Below the pieces are notes generated by a model, which saw only the letters and a list, made by a program, of their open reading frames with translations, ran no database searches and was not told the origin of the DNA. DNA of 64,000 bases. It comes from Streptomyces caeruleatus (GTDB taxonomy: Bacteria > Actinomycetota > Actinomycetes > Streptomycetales > Streptomycetaceae). The translations under genes and the position numbers were made by a program. This document shows, piece by piece, positions 7,434 through 17,487 of the stretch (position 1 is the first letter of the stretch; each line of letters opens with the position of its first letter). Location of the stretch: contig NZ_KQ948930.1 in assembly GCF_001514235.1 (NCBI RefSeq), forward strand, positions 154,497 to 218,496, written 5' to 3'.

Positions 7434-9020
7434 TCAGTCCATCAGCCGCTCCGCCCGGCCGATGGCCTGCGCCAGCTGCCGCACCTCCTCGTCCTCCGTC
7501 TCCTTCGCCAGGTCCTCGGCGTGGTCCGCGAGGCCGCGCAGGGACGGGACGGCGGGCAGGGAGCTCCAGCGGGAGTCGCCGTCGCGGAGGGCGTCGGCGA
7601 AGTAGGCGGCGGTGGCCGTGACCTGGAACCTCGCGGACGTGTCGTCGAGGGAGTCGTGCAGGGAGCCGGTCTCCAGCTGGCCCGACTTCTCGTGCGGGGC
7701 GCGGGTCTTCGGGTCGAGCCAGCGGACGCTCGCCGTGGCGAGGTGGCCTTCGGTGCCGGGCCTGGTGCGGACGGCGTAGAGGGCGGTGACGGTGTGGCCG
7801 GGGCCGATCTCGCCGCCGTCGACGCTGTCGTCGCGGAAGTCGTCGTCGGCGACCTGGCGGTTGTCGTAGCCGACGAGCCGGAACTCCTTGACCGTCTCGG
7901 GGTCGAAGGCGACCTGGGCCTTGGCGTCGCGGGCGGTCAGGTCGATGTTCCGGGGCAGTTGGCGGCTGAAGACCTCGTGGGCGTCGTCCTCGTCGGAGAC
8001 GTACACCGTGTGCCCGTCGCCCTTGTCGGCGAGGCGTTCCATGAGGGCGTCGCCGTAGTCGCTGCCGACGCCGACGCCGAAGAGGGTGATGCCGTGTTCG
8101 CGGCGTTCGGAGGCGATGCGTTCGAGGATGGTGTCGGCGTCGGTGTCGCCCGTGTTGGCCAGGGCGTCGGAGATGAGGACGACGCGGTTGGTGGCGCCCT
8201 TGCGCAGGCCCTCCACCGCTGTTTCGTAGCCGGTCTCCATGCCGGCGCCCAGGTTCGTGGAGTCGGTGGGCTCCAGGCTGTCGATGGCGTCGTGGATCTC
8301 GTCGCGGTGGCCGTCCAGGCGGGTCATCGGCAGGACCGTCTCGGCCTCGTCGCTGAAGGTGACCAGGGCGACCGAGTCGTCGTCGCGGAGCTGGTCCGTC
8401 ATGTGTCCGAGGGAGTCCTGGGCGAGGTCCAGGCGGCCCGGTTCGGCCATCGAGCCGGAGATGTCGATGACGAAGGTGAGGGCGGCGGGCGGGCGTTCGC
8501 CGGGGTCGGCGGCGATGGGGGTCCCCCCGCTCGAGCGAATTCGAGAGTGGGGGCGGGTGGCCAGGCCCACGCGGACCAGGGACCAGTCGTCGCGGTCGGT
8601 GCGGGCGCCGTCGACGGTGACCGTGAAGCCGTCGCCGTCGGGGCGGTCGTAGTCCTGGCGGAAGCTGTTGACGAACTCCTCGGGGCGGACCGTCGACGGG
8701 TCCGGCAGCCGGCCCTCGGCGAGGGTGCGGCGGGCGTAGCCGTAGGAGGCGGTGTCGACGTCCAGGGCGAAGGTGGAGAGGTAGTCGGGCTCGGGGGCGA
8801 AGTCGCGGGAGTCCTTGTCCTCGCCCTCGCCCTCGCCCTCGCGCCGGTCGCCCTGGCTGTAGGCGGGGGCGGGGAAGCCCTTGCCGCCTCCCTTGCTGTC
8901 CTGCGCGGAATCTGTGCTGCTGCCGCTGTCGCCCGCGCCGCATCCGGTGAGCAGCAGGCCGCCCGCCGCGGTGAGTGCGAGCAGCGCCTTGTGCAGCCGT
9001 CGTGTGCGGTACCGCTCCAT
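7434..9020 (-). CDS. VWA-domain lipoprotein (YfbK-like, DUF3520)
   Basis: Product of 528 aa. A lipoprotein signal ends in LLLTGC with Cys27 as the lipid anchor. A Gly/Asp/Glu-rich linker contains a short (GE)n run, followed by a YfbK-type N-terminal domain (near residues 75-160). A von Willebrand A domain carries the MIDAS motif DISGS near residue 186, and a DUF3520-like C-terminal region follows. It probably binds a partner protein at the outer membrane face through a metal ion; no enzyme is expected. A GC-rich palindromic element is inserted in frame at about residues 156-169 just before the VWA domain. The neighbour downstream is an ABC exporter, without obvious coupling. Confidence 0.88.
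   Translation of the reverse strand: MERYRTRRLHKALLALTAAGGLLLTGCGAGDSGSSTDSAQDSKGGGKGFPAPAYSQGDRREGEGEGEDKDSRDFAPEPDYLSTFALDVDTASYGYARRTLAEGRLPDPSTVRPEEFVNSFRQDYDRPDGDGFTVTVDGARTDRDDWSLVRVGLATRPHSRIRSSGGTPIAADPGERPPAALTFVIDISGSMAEPGRLDLAQDSLGHMTDQLRDDDSVALVTFSDEAETVLPMTRLDGHRDEIHDAIDSLEPTDSTNLGAGMETGYETAVEGLRKGATNRVVLISDALANTGDTDADTILERIASERREHGITLFGVGVGSDYGDALMERLADKGDGHTVYVSDEDDAHEVFSRQLPRNIDLTARDAKAQVAFDPETVKEFRLVGYDNRQVADDDFRDDSVDGGEIGPGHTVTALYAVRTRPGTEGHLATASVRWLDPKTRAPHEKSGQLETGSLHDSLDDTSARFQVTATAAYFADALRDGDSRWSSLPAVPSLRGLADHAEDLAKETEDEEVRQLAQAIGRAERLMD
8517..8554. repeat. Palindromic GC-rich element inserted in frame in the VWA gene
   Basis: The core is CCCCC-G-CTCGA, six bases, TCGAG-AGT-GGGGG, an inverted repeat with an EcoRI-like centre (GAATTC). 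It encodes about 13 extra residues (PHSRIRSSGGTPI) between ATR and AADPGERPP, where YfbK relatives are expected to be continuous. From memory, sequences of this kind are dispersed in Streptomyces genomes; the copy number here cannot be checked. Confidence 0.6.
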
Positions 9021-9167
9021 CGTCCGTGCCCCCTTGGTCCGTTGACGTCGACTTCTGTGACTGTGACGGGCCAGGGGGCCGGAACGTGCGCTACGGAGCG
9101 TTGCGGATGAGTCTCGAAGAGGGCACGGTGACGGGCCGTCGAGACCGGTGGGTGATCTTCCGTTGAC

Positions 9168-10034
9168 CTACGACACCACGTCCTTGCGGGCGAAACCGCG
9201 GAAGGCCAGGGCGAACAGCACGAGGGCGTACGTTACCGACAGGGACGTGCCCTGGATCATGTCCGACCACTCCAGCTGGGGTCGTACGGCGTCCAGCCAG
9301 GCGTACTGCCAGTGGGCCGGCAGGAAGTCGCGCCAGTCGCCGAGGGCCGTCACCTCGTCGAGCACGTTGCCGATGATGGTGAGGCCGACCGCGCCGCCGA
9401 CCGCGCCGAGCGGTGCGTCGGTCCTCGTGGAGAGCCAGAACGCCAGGGCGGCGGTGACCAGTTGGGAGATGAAGATGTACGCCACCGTGATCAGCAGGCG
9501 CTGGGCGGCGGTTCCGGCGGCCAGTGAGTCACCGGTGGGGAGCTGGAGCGGGCCCCAGCCGTACGCCGCCGTGCCCACCGCGAGCGCCACGACCGGGAGC
9601 AGGATCATCGCGGCCAGGCTGAGACCGAGGCCCACGACGAGCTTGGACCACAGCAGCCGGGCCCGGGGCACCGGCGCGGCCAGCAGATAGCGCAGGGAGG
9701 ACCAGCTGGCCTCCGAGGCGACGGTGTCCCCGCAGAACAGGGCGACGGGGACGACGAGCAGGAAGCCCGCGGAGGCGAACAGGTTGACCGCGGCGAAGTT
9801 CGCCCCGGACAGCGTGGCCGTGTCCATCAGGTTCACGTTGTTGTTGCCCGAGCCCGGGCCGCCGCCCACCTGGAAGGCGATCAGCAGGACGAACGGCAGG
9901 GCGAACAGGATGCCGCCCATGACCAGGGTGCGGCGCCGCTTCAGCTGCCGGACCAGCTCGACCCGGATCGGCAGCGTACGGCCCGCGCGGTAGCCGTCGG
10001 CGACCTCCGCGCGCTCGGTCGTCGTGCTGCTCAT
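9168..10034 (-). CDS. ABC-2 type transporter permease
   Basis: Product of 288 aa with about six predicted membrane segments (GGILFALPFVLLIAF, ASAGFLLVVPVALFC, VVGLGLSLAAMILLPVVAL, LLITVAYIFISQLVTAAL, AVGGAVGLTIIGNVL, YALVLFALAF). It contains the SLRYLLAAPVPRARLLWSK coupling-helix pattern typical of ABC-2 permeases. Its start overlaps the stop of the upstream hydrolase-ATPase gene by four bases (ATGA), so the two surely form one exporter. The substrate is unknown. Confidence 0.9.
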   Translation of the reverse strand: MSSTTTERAEVADGYRAGRTLPIRVELVRQLKRRRTLVMGGILFALPFVLLIAFQVGGGPGSGNNNVNLMDTATLSGANFAAVNLFASAGFLLVVPVALFCGDTVASEASWSSLRYLLAAPVPRARLLWSKLVVGLGLSLAAMILLPVVALAVGTAAYGWGPLQLPTGDSLAAGTAAQRLLITVAYIFISQLVTAALAFWLSTRTDAPLGAVGGAVGLTIIGNVLDEVTALGDWRDFLPAHWQYAWLDAVRPQLEWSDMIQGTSLSVTYALVLFALAFRGFARKDVVS

Positions 10035-12685
10035 GCGGAGTCTCCGATCAGGGTGAGGAAGGCGTCTTCGAGGCGGCGGTGCGGGCCCACCGACTCGACC
10101 GGGACTTCCAGCCGGACGAGTTCGGCGACCAGCCGCCGTGCGCTGCCGTCCGCGTCGAGCCGTACGACCAGGCCGGCGTCTGCGCGCACCGCGGAGGCCA
10201 CGCCCGGCAGGGCGGCGATCTTCTCGACGACGGGCTCGTCCACGGGTTCGGTCGTGCCCACGAGGAGCGTGTCGCCCGAGCCGACGATCTCCCCGACCGG
10301 GCCCGCCTGGACGAGTTGGCCGTGGTCCATCACCACGAGGTGGGTGCAGGTCTGCTCGACCTCGGCCAGCAGGTGGCTGGAGACGATGACCGTGCGGCCG
10401 GCGGCCGCGTAGCGGATCATGACCTCGCGCATCTCACGGATCTGGGGCGGGTCGAGTCCGTTCGTCGGCTCGTCGAGTATGAGCAGGTCGGGCAGGCCGA
10501 GCATGGCCTGGGCGATGGCGAGGCGCTGGCGCATGCCCTGGGAGTAGGTGCGCACGGCCCGGGCGAGCGCGTCGCCGAGGCCGGCGATCTCCAGGGCCTC
10601 GTCGAGGTGGGCGTCCTGCGGTGGGCGGCCGGTGGCCTGCCAGTACAGCTCCAGGTTGGCGCGGCCGGACAGGTGCGGGAGGAAGCCCGCGCCCTCGACG
10701 AAGGCGCCGACGCGGGAGAGCACGGGGGCGCCGGGGGCGATGGCGTGGCCGAAGACGCGGATCTCGCCGCCGTCCGGCTTGATCAGGCCCATCAGCATGC
10801 GCAGGGTCGTCGTCTTGCCCGCGCCGTTCGGGCCGAGCAGGCCGAGCACCTGGCCCTTCTCCACCCGGAAGGAGAGGTCCTTGACCGCGTACCGGTCGGC
10901 GGACTTCGCGTAGCGCTTGCTCAGGTCGGTGATCTGGAGCGGCACTTCGGCCAGTGCGGGGTCGGGGGCGGCGGGGGCCGCGGTGCGGCGCCGTCCGGTC
11001 GCCAGCAGGGCCAGCGCGATCACCCCGCCCGCCAGCGGCAGCCACCACACCCAGGCGGGCAGCCCCGTCGGCGTGTTCGTGTCACCGAGCGGTGTCGGCA
11101 CCGACAGGTCGCCCTTGAGGGAGACGGTGTACGTCGCCGGGGCGGTCGGGGAGGCGTAGCCGAGGTCGGTGGAGGCGAGGACCAGCCGCAGCCGGTGGCC
11201 GTCGTCGATCTCGTGGTCGATCGCCGGGAGGGTGAGGGTGACGTCCTTGCCGGCCTTCGCGCCCTCGACCCTGACGGGTTCGACGAGCTGCGAGGGCAGC
11301 ACCTGACTGGCCTGGCCGCCCGGGCCGACGTCGTACAGCTTGGCGAAGAGCACGGCGTCCTCGCTCGTGGACTTCACCTGGACGGTGGCCTTCGGGGACC
11401 CGGTGATCTGGAGGTCCTCGCGGACGGGCGCCGACTCGAACGCGGCGAACTGGCCGGGGAAGTCGAGGGACACGCCGATGCCGAGCGAGGACAGCTGGGA
11501 CAGGCCGCCGGCGCTGCCGAGTCCGGGGAGGGCCGACACGGCGGGCGGGCTGGCGCCGGCCGGGTTCTGGAAGCTCTGCTCCCGTCCGGTGAGGGCGATG
11601 GAGCGCCGGTCGCCCTCCAGGCCGGGGTACTTGTCGGCGCTCACGCCGCTCAGCCGGGGCTCGCCGTCCCCGCTGCCGGTGCCGAGGGTGCGGGTGACGC
11701 GGAAGGCGGGGCCCGTATCGGTGGCCTTGTCGTCCTTCAGGTAGCGGTCGAACCAGGTCCGCACCCGCTCCTGGATCCGGCCCGTCTCCATGTCACCGCC
11801 GTCGTGGCCGCCCGCGATCCAGTCGACGTCCACGGGGGCGCCGCCCGCACGGATCGCCTTCGCGGCGGCGTCGGCCTGGTCCAGCGGGAAGAGGGAGTCG
11901 GTCTGGCCCTGCATCAGCAGGGTGGGCACCTTGATGCGGTCGCCGACGGCGGACGGCGAGCGCTCCTGAAGCATCCGCTCGGCCGGCGCGTCCGGGGTGC
12001 CGGACTCCGCGACCCGCTCGTACATCTCGCAGATCCGCGTCTCGAACTTGTCGCAGCCGCCGGCCGAGTTGACGAAGATGCCCGCCCAGAGCTTCTTGAA
12101 GACGCCGTCCGGGAACAGCGCGTCCGAGAGGTTCCAGTACGTGATCGCCGAGGCGATGGCGTCCACCCGGTCGTCGTGTCCGGCGGCCAGCAGCGAGACC
12201 GCGCCGCCGTAGGAGCCGCCCGCCATGCCCACCCGCGGGTCGCCGGCCTTGTCGAGCTCGACCTGGGGCTGCTTCGCCAGCCAGTCGAGCAGCCTGGAGA
12301 CGTCGGCGACCTCGCCCGCGGGGTCGTTCAGCCCGACCTTGCCGGTCGACTTCCCGAAGCCGCGGGCCGACCAGGTCAGCACGGCGTAGCCGTCCCGGGC
12401 GAGGTCCTGGGCCTGCTGGCGTACGTCGTTCTTGCTGCCGCCGAAGCCGTGCGCCAGGAGGACGGCGGGGCGGCGTTCACTTCCGGCGGTCGTGAAGTAC
12501 GAGGTGTCGATGCGTACCCCGTCGCCCATGTCCATGACGCGGTCGGCGCGGCGCACCGCGGGTGGGTCGTCGGCGGCGACGGCGGTCCATGTCCCGGCCC
12601 CGGCGACCACGACGACGGCGGCCGCGGCGGCAAGCAGCCGCCGCGGCCTCCGTAGCCCTCGCAGTGCGGGCAGTCGAAGATCCAT
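10031..12685 (-). CDS. Fusion: extracytoplasmic alpha/beta hydrolase (X-Pro peptidase S15-like) + ABC transporter ATPase
   Basis: Product of 884 aa. Residues 1-40 form an Arg-rich signal anchor. Residues 55-310 are an alpha/beta hydrolase with HGFGGS oxyanion motif and GGSYGG nucleophile elbow, and about 320-540 resemble the C-terminal beta domain of CocE/NonD or X-Pro dipeptidyl-peptidases. A membrane helix (WVWWLPLAGGVIALALL, about 545-565) precedes a complete ABC ATPase from about 585: Walker A LLGPNGAGKTTT, signature YSQGMRQR, Walker B LLILDEPTNGLD. This topology puts the hydrolase outside and the ATPase inside. The permease follows in an ATGA overlap. It may process or cleave what the exporter moves; that link is inference. 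Confidence 0.9.
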   Translation of the reverse strand: MDLRLPALRGLRRPRRLLAAAAAVVVVAGAGTWTAVAADDPPAVRRADRVMDMGDGVRIDTSYFTTAGSERRPAVLLAHGFGGSKNDVRQQAQDLARDGYAVLTWSARGFGKSTGKVGLNDPAGEVADVSRLLDWLAKQPQVELDKAGDPRVGMAGGSYGGAVSLLAAGHDDRVDAIASAITYWNLSDALFPDGVFKKLWAGIFVNSAGGCDKFETRICEMYERVAESGTPDAPAERMLQERSPSAVGDRIKVPTLLMQGQTDSLFPLDQADAAAKAIRAGGAPVDVDWIAGGHDGGDMETGRIQERVRTWFDRYLKDDKATDTGPAFRVTRTLGTGSGDGEPRLSGVSADKYPGLEGDRRSIALTGREQSFQNPAGASPPAVSALPGLGSAGGLSQLSSLGIGVSLDFPGQFAAFESAPVREDLQITGSPKATVQVKSTSEDAVLFAKLYDVGPGGQASQVLPSQLVEPVRVEGAKAGKDVTLTLPAIDHEIDDGHRLRLVLASTDLGYASPTAPATYTVSLKGDLSVPTPLGDTNTPTGLPAWVWWLPLAGGVIALALLATGRRRTAAPAAPDPALAEVPLQITDLSKRYAKSADRYAVKDLSFRVEKGQVLGLLGPNGAGKTTTLRMLMGLIKPDGGEIRVFGHAIAPGAPVLSRVGAFVEGAGFLPHLSGRANLELYWQATGRPPQDAHLDEALEIAGLGDALARAVRTYSQGMRQRLAIAQAMLGLPDLLILDEPTNGLDPPQIREMREVMIRYAAAGRTVIVSSHLLAEVEQTCTHLVVMDHGQLVQAGPVGEIVGSGDTLLVGTTEPVDEPVVEKIAALPGVASAVRADAGLVVRLDADGSARRLVAELVRLEVPVESVGPHRRLEDAFLTLIGDSA

Positions 12686-12774
12686 GGTTCAACGGTACGG
12701 GGCCAAGCTGTCGGCAAGTTATCGACTGGGGGCTGAACCCGGGCCCCTCCCACGGAAGTACAGGACTGCGGTGG

Positions 12775-12794
12775 CGTACCACGATCGCGGTACG
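12775..12794. promoter_or_regulatory. 20-bp near-perfect palindrome upstream of the hydrolase-ABC gene
   Basis: The sequence reads CGTACC-ACGATCGC-GGTACG and is symmetric except at one base pair. It lies about 90 bases upstream of the divergently read hydrolase-ABC start at 12685 and just past the end of mmsA. Its size and symmetry suit a dimeric repressor; no regulator gene is adjacent. Confidence 0.45.
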
Positions 12795-12914
12795 AAGGGC
12801 CTGGGAACTGGGTTCGGTTCGGTTCCAGCTCCTCGGAGAGTTGGAGTGCTCTCCAGCCTGGAAGGGCCGGAGACTCCCGCCTACCTCGTGGCCCGTCCGG
12901 TACAGGTGCTTGCG

Positions 12915-14423
<1,509 letters not shown>

Positions 14424-14437
14424 GCCCAGTAACTCCT

Positions 14438-16354
14438 TCACAGATGGCGGCGTCGGGTCGAGACGTGCCGTTCGTACAGCTCACGGGCCTTGACCGTGGA
14501 CGCTCGGGTCGCGGTCTCGGCCACGGGAACATCCCACCAGGCCTGCGCGGGCGGCGCGCCCGACACTGTGTCTGCCGTTTGGGTCTCGACGTAGACACAA
14601 GTGGGAGTGTCGGCCGTACGGGCCTCGGCGAGCGCCTCGCGCAGGTCGCTCACGGTCTTCGCGCGCAGCACCCGCATGCCCAGACTGGCGGCGTTGGCGG
14701 CCAGGTCGACGGGGAGCGGGGCGCCCGTGAAGGTGCCGTCGTCCGCGCGGTGGCGATACGCCGTGCCGAAGCGCTCGGCGCCGGTCTCCTGCGACAGTCC
14801 GCCGATGGACGCGTACCCGTGGTTCTGCACCAGCAACACCTTGATCGCGATTCCCTCCTGCACGGCGGTCACGATCTCCGTCGGCATCATCAGATACGTG
14901 CCGTCGCCGACCAGCGCCCAGACCTCGCGCTCGGGCGCGGCCAGCTTCACGCCGATCGCGGCCGGGATCTCGTAGCCCATGCAGGAGTAGCCGTACTCCA
15001 GGTGGTACTGGTCGCGTGAGCGCGCCCGCCACAGTTTGTGCAGGTCGCCGGGGAGGGAGCCGGCCGCGTTGATGATCACGTCCGACTCGTCCACCAGAGC
15101 GTCCAGGACGCCCAGCACCTGCGGCTGCGTCGGCCGTACGTCCGGTTCGTCGGCCTCGTAGCAGGCGTCGACGCGCTGCTCCCAGCGCTCCTTGTCCTCG
15201 GTGTACTCGGTGACGTACGAGGCGGCGACGCGGTAGGCGTGCATGTCCAGCGCGGCGGTCAGCTCCATCAGCCCGCTGCGCGCGTCCGCGATCAGGGGCA
15301 TCCCGGCGAGCTTGTGGCCTTCGTAGGGCGCGATGTTGAGGTTGAGGAAGCGGACGCCGTCACCGGCGAAGAGGGTGCCGGAGGCGGTGGTGAAGTCGGT
15401 GTAGCGGGTGCCGACGCCTATCACCAGGTCGGCGGTGCGGGCGAGTTCGTCGGCCGTCGCCGTGCCGGTGTGGCCCACTCCCCCGACGTCCTGGGGGTGG
15501 TCGAAGCGCAGGGAGCCCTTGCCGGCCTGGGTGGAGGCGACGGGGATGCGGGTGACCTCCGCGAACTCGGCGAGCACCTCCTCGGCGCGGCTGTGGTGGA
15601 CACCGCCGCCCGCGATGACCAGGGGCCTGCGGGCGGACCTGATCGCCCGTACGGCCTCGGCGAGTTCGGTCGGGTCGGCGCCGGGGCGGCGGACGGCCCA
15701 GGTGCGCTCGGCGAAGAGGTCGTCGGGCCAGTCGTACGCCTCGGCCTGTACGTCCTGGGGCAGCGCGAGCGTGACCGCGCCGGTCTCGACGGGGTCGGTG
15801 AGGACCCGCATGGCTTGGAGAGCTGACGGAATCAGTGCTTCCGGGCGGGTGATCCGGTCGAAGTACCTCGACACCGGCCGCAGGCAGTCGTTGACCGACA
15901 CATCGCCGGCGTACGGCACTTCGAGCTGCTGGAGGACCGGGTCGGCGGGGCGGGTGGCGAAGATGTCGCCGGGGAGGAGCAGGACCGGGAGGTGGTTGAC
16001 GGTCGCGAGCGCGGCGCCGGTGACGAGGTTGGTCGCGCCAGGGCCGATGGAGGTGGTCACGGCGTGGGTGGAGAGGCGGTTCGACTGGCGGGCGTAACCG
16101 ACGGCCGCGTGCACCATCGCCTGCTCGTTGCGGCCCTGGTGGTACGGCATGGCGGGGGGTGTGGGGGGTGTCCCCCCACTGGACACAGCGCCGTACTCGA
16201 CGAGTGCCTGGCCGATCCCGGCGACGTTGCCGTGGCCGAAGATGCCCCAGGTGGCGCCGATCAGCCGGTGGCGTACTCCGTCGCGCTCGGTGTACTGGGC
16301 GGACAGGAAGCGGACGAGCGCCTGTGCGACCGTGAGCCTCGTCGTTGAGGTCAT
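14438..16354 (-). CDS. iolD: 3D-(3,5/4)-trihydroxycyclohexane-1,2-dione hydrolase
   Basis: Product of 638 aa; the start is preceded by GGAGG. ThDP-dependent enzyme of the acetolactate synthase fold: the N-terminal ThDP half has RNEQAMVHAAVGYAR, with the expected Glu in RNEQ. The C-terminal half has the GDGTYLMMPTEI ... NHGYAS cofactor motif (GDG to N, about 27 residues). It opens the ring of the inositol-derived diketone to 5-deoxyglucuronate. An insertion of about 11 residues (SSGGTPPTPPA) occurs before MPYHQGRNEQ, encoded by a palindromic element at 16161-16179. The gap to the upstream gene is 242 bases, where iolB would be expected. Confidence 0.93.
   Translation of the reverse strand: MTSTTRLTVAQALVRFLSAQYTERDGVRHRLIGATWGIFGHGNVAGIGQALVEYGAVSSGGTPPTPPAMPYHQGRNEQAMVHAAVGYARQSNRLSTHAVTTSIGPGATNLVTGAALATVNHLPVLLLPGDIFATRPADPVLQQLEVPYAGDVSVNDCLRPVSRYFDRITRPEALIPSALQAMRVLTDPVETGAVTLALPQDVQAEAYDWPDDLFAERTWAVRRPGADPTELAEAVRAIRSARRPLVIAGGGVHHSRAEEVLAEFAEVTRIPVASTQAGKGSLRFDHPQDVGGVGHTGTATADELARTADLVIGVGTRYTDFTTASGTLFAGDGVRFLNLNIAPYEGHKLAGMPLIADARSGLMELTAALDMHAYRVAASYVTEYTEDKERWEQRVDACYEADEPDVRPTQPQVLGVLDALVDESDVIINAAGSLPGDLHKLWRARSRDQYHLEYGYSCMGYEIPAAIGVKLAAPEREVWALVGDGTYLMMPTEIVTAVQEGIAIKVLLVQNHGYASIGGLSQETGAERFGTAYRHRADDGTFTGAPLPVDLAANAASLGMRVLRAKTVSDLREALAEARTADTPTCVYVETQTADTVSGAPPAQAWWDVPVAETATRASTVKARELYERHVSTRRRHL
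16161..16179. repeat. Palindromic GC-rich element inserted in frame in iolD
   Basis: GTGGGGGG-TGT-CCCCCCAC is an 8-bp perfect inverted repeat within the iolD coding region. With flanking bases it accounts for the Ser/Gly/Thr/Pro-rich run absent from my memory of IolD proteins. It resembles the arms of the element in the VWA gene at 8517 but has a different centre. Confidence 0.5.
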
Positions 16355-16596
16355 CGGTTACCTCCGTGTGGTCCGGATGGAAGCAGATCCGCCACTTCCT
16401 TACGGCTCAGGCACCCCGTACGGCTCAGCCGCCCGGCCGCCTGCGCGCGACTCGACGTACCGGGTCGGGGACCTCCGGCGCGGGGCCGTAGCGGGCGGGG
16501 AGTCTTCGCTCGCACTTCGCTCCTGCCAAAGCAAAGCGGCTACCCGCGCCGGAGGCGTTCTGGGGGTGGAACGTACGGCTCGTGGTCATGGCGACC
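16355..16596. other. Gap in the inositol operon where iolB would be expected
   Basis: This 242-base stretch separates the aldolase stop from the iolD start. The minus strand has one short open frame of about 60 codons beginning near 16589, with no recognisable IolB motif. TACGGCTCAG occurs twice close together (16401 and 16419). I see no convincing iolB remnant; a local promoter for iolD is possible. Confidence 0.5.
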
Positions 16597-17487
16597 TCAC
16601 AGCAGTCCTACGGCAGTGTCCACCGCGGCGGCAACGTCCCCGTCGGCCGGGTAGAGCAGCGAACGGCCCACCACCAGGCCCTGCACGGTGGGCAGTTGGA
16701 GGGCGCCCCGCCACTTCTCGTATGCCCCGGCTTGCTCCTCTGCGGAGCCGCCGACCTCGCCGCCGAGGAGCACGGCGGGCAGCGTGGAGGTCGCCATGAC
16801 CTCGGCCATGTCGTCGGGGTTGTCGGTGACCGGCAGTTTCAGCCAGGTGTAGGCGGAGGTGCCGCCCAGGCCGGAGGCGATGGCGATGGACTTGGTGACG
16901 GCCTCGGCGGACAGGTCGTTGGTGACCTTGCCCTCGGGGGTGCGGCGGCTTAGGAACGGCTCGACGAAGACCGGGAGTCGACGTGCGGCCATGGCGTCGA
17001 CGGCGCGGGCGGTGGACTCCAGGGTGGTCAGCGAGCCCGGGTCGTCGTAGGCGACGCGCAGGAGCAGCTTGCCGGCGTCGAAACGGAGGCGCTCGATGTC
17101 CTCGGCGCGGTGGCCGGTGAAGCGGTCGTCGAGCTCGAAGCTGGCGCCCTGGAGGCCGCCGCGGTTCATCGACCCCATGACGACCTTGCCGTCGAGCGCG
17201 CCGAGCAGCAGCAGGTCGTCGAGGATGTCGGCGGTGGCGAGGACGCCGTCGACGCCGGGGCGGGACAGTGCGAGGCAGAGGCGTTCCAGCAGGTCGGCAC
17301 GGTTGGCCATGGCCAGGCCGCGGCCGCCGACACCGAGCGCGCCGCGGGCCGGGTGGTCGGCGGCGACGATCATCAGTCGGCCGCTGTCCCCGAGAAGGGG
17401 CCTGCGTACGCGCCGGGCGGCGGCCTCCGCTATCGCCTCGGGGTGCCGGGTGCGGGTGCGGACGAGTTCCGCGATGTCGACGGTCAC
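16597..17487 (-). CDS. Cgl0158-like (beta/alpha)8 aldolase of inositol catabolism
   Basis: Product of 296 aa from the GTG at 17487, which overlaps the iolC stop (GTGA); the frame open upstream of it is spurious. The sequence has a DeoC/class I aldolase-like barrel pattern: MIVAADHPARGALGVGG near residue 30, LLLRVAYDD with LTTLE near 150, VFVEPFLS near 170 and YTWLKLPV near 210. Orthologs follow iolC in actinobacterial inositol clusters such as that of Corynebacterium. Position suggests cleavage of 2-deoxy-5-keto-gluconate-6-phosphate to malonate semialdehyde and dihydroxyacetone phosphate, replacing IolJ; that is inference. Confidence 0.82.
   Translation of the reverse strand: MTVDIAELVRTRTRHPEAIAEAAARRVRRPLLGDSGRLMIVAADHPARGALGVGGRGLAMANRADLLERLCLALSRPGVDGVLATADILDDLLLLGALDGKVVMGSMNRGGLQGASFELDDRFTGHRAEDIERLRFDAGKLLLRVAYDDPGSLTTLESTARAVDAMAARRLPVFVEPFLSRRTPEGKVTNDLSAEAVTKSIAIASGLGGTSAYTWLKLPVTDNPDDMAEVMATSTLPAVLLGGEVGGSAEEQAGAYEKWRGALQLPTVQGLVVGRSLLYPADGDVAAAVDTAVGLL

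Noticed and set aside
10079..12655. 858-codon plus-strand frame opposite the hydrolase-ABC gene
   Set aside because: Composition (Val/Gly/Asp/Arg/Gln) is that of an antisense shadow; the opposite strand has complete, recognised domains.
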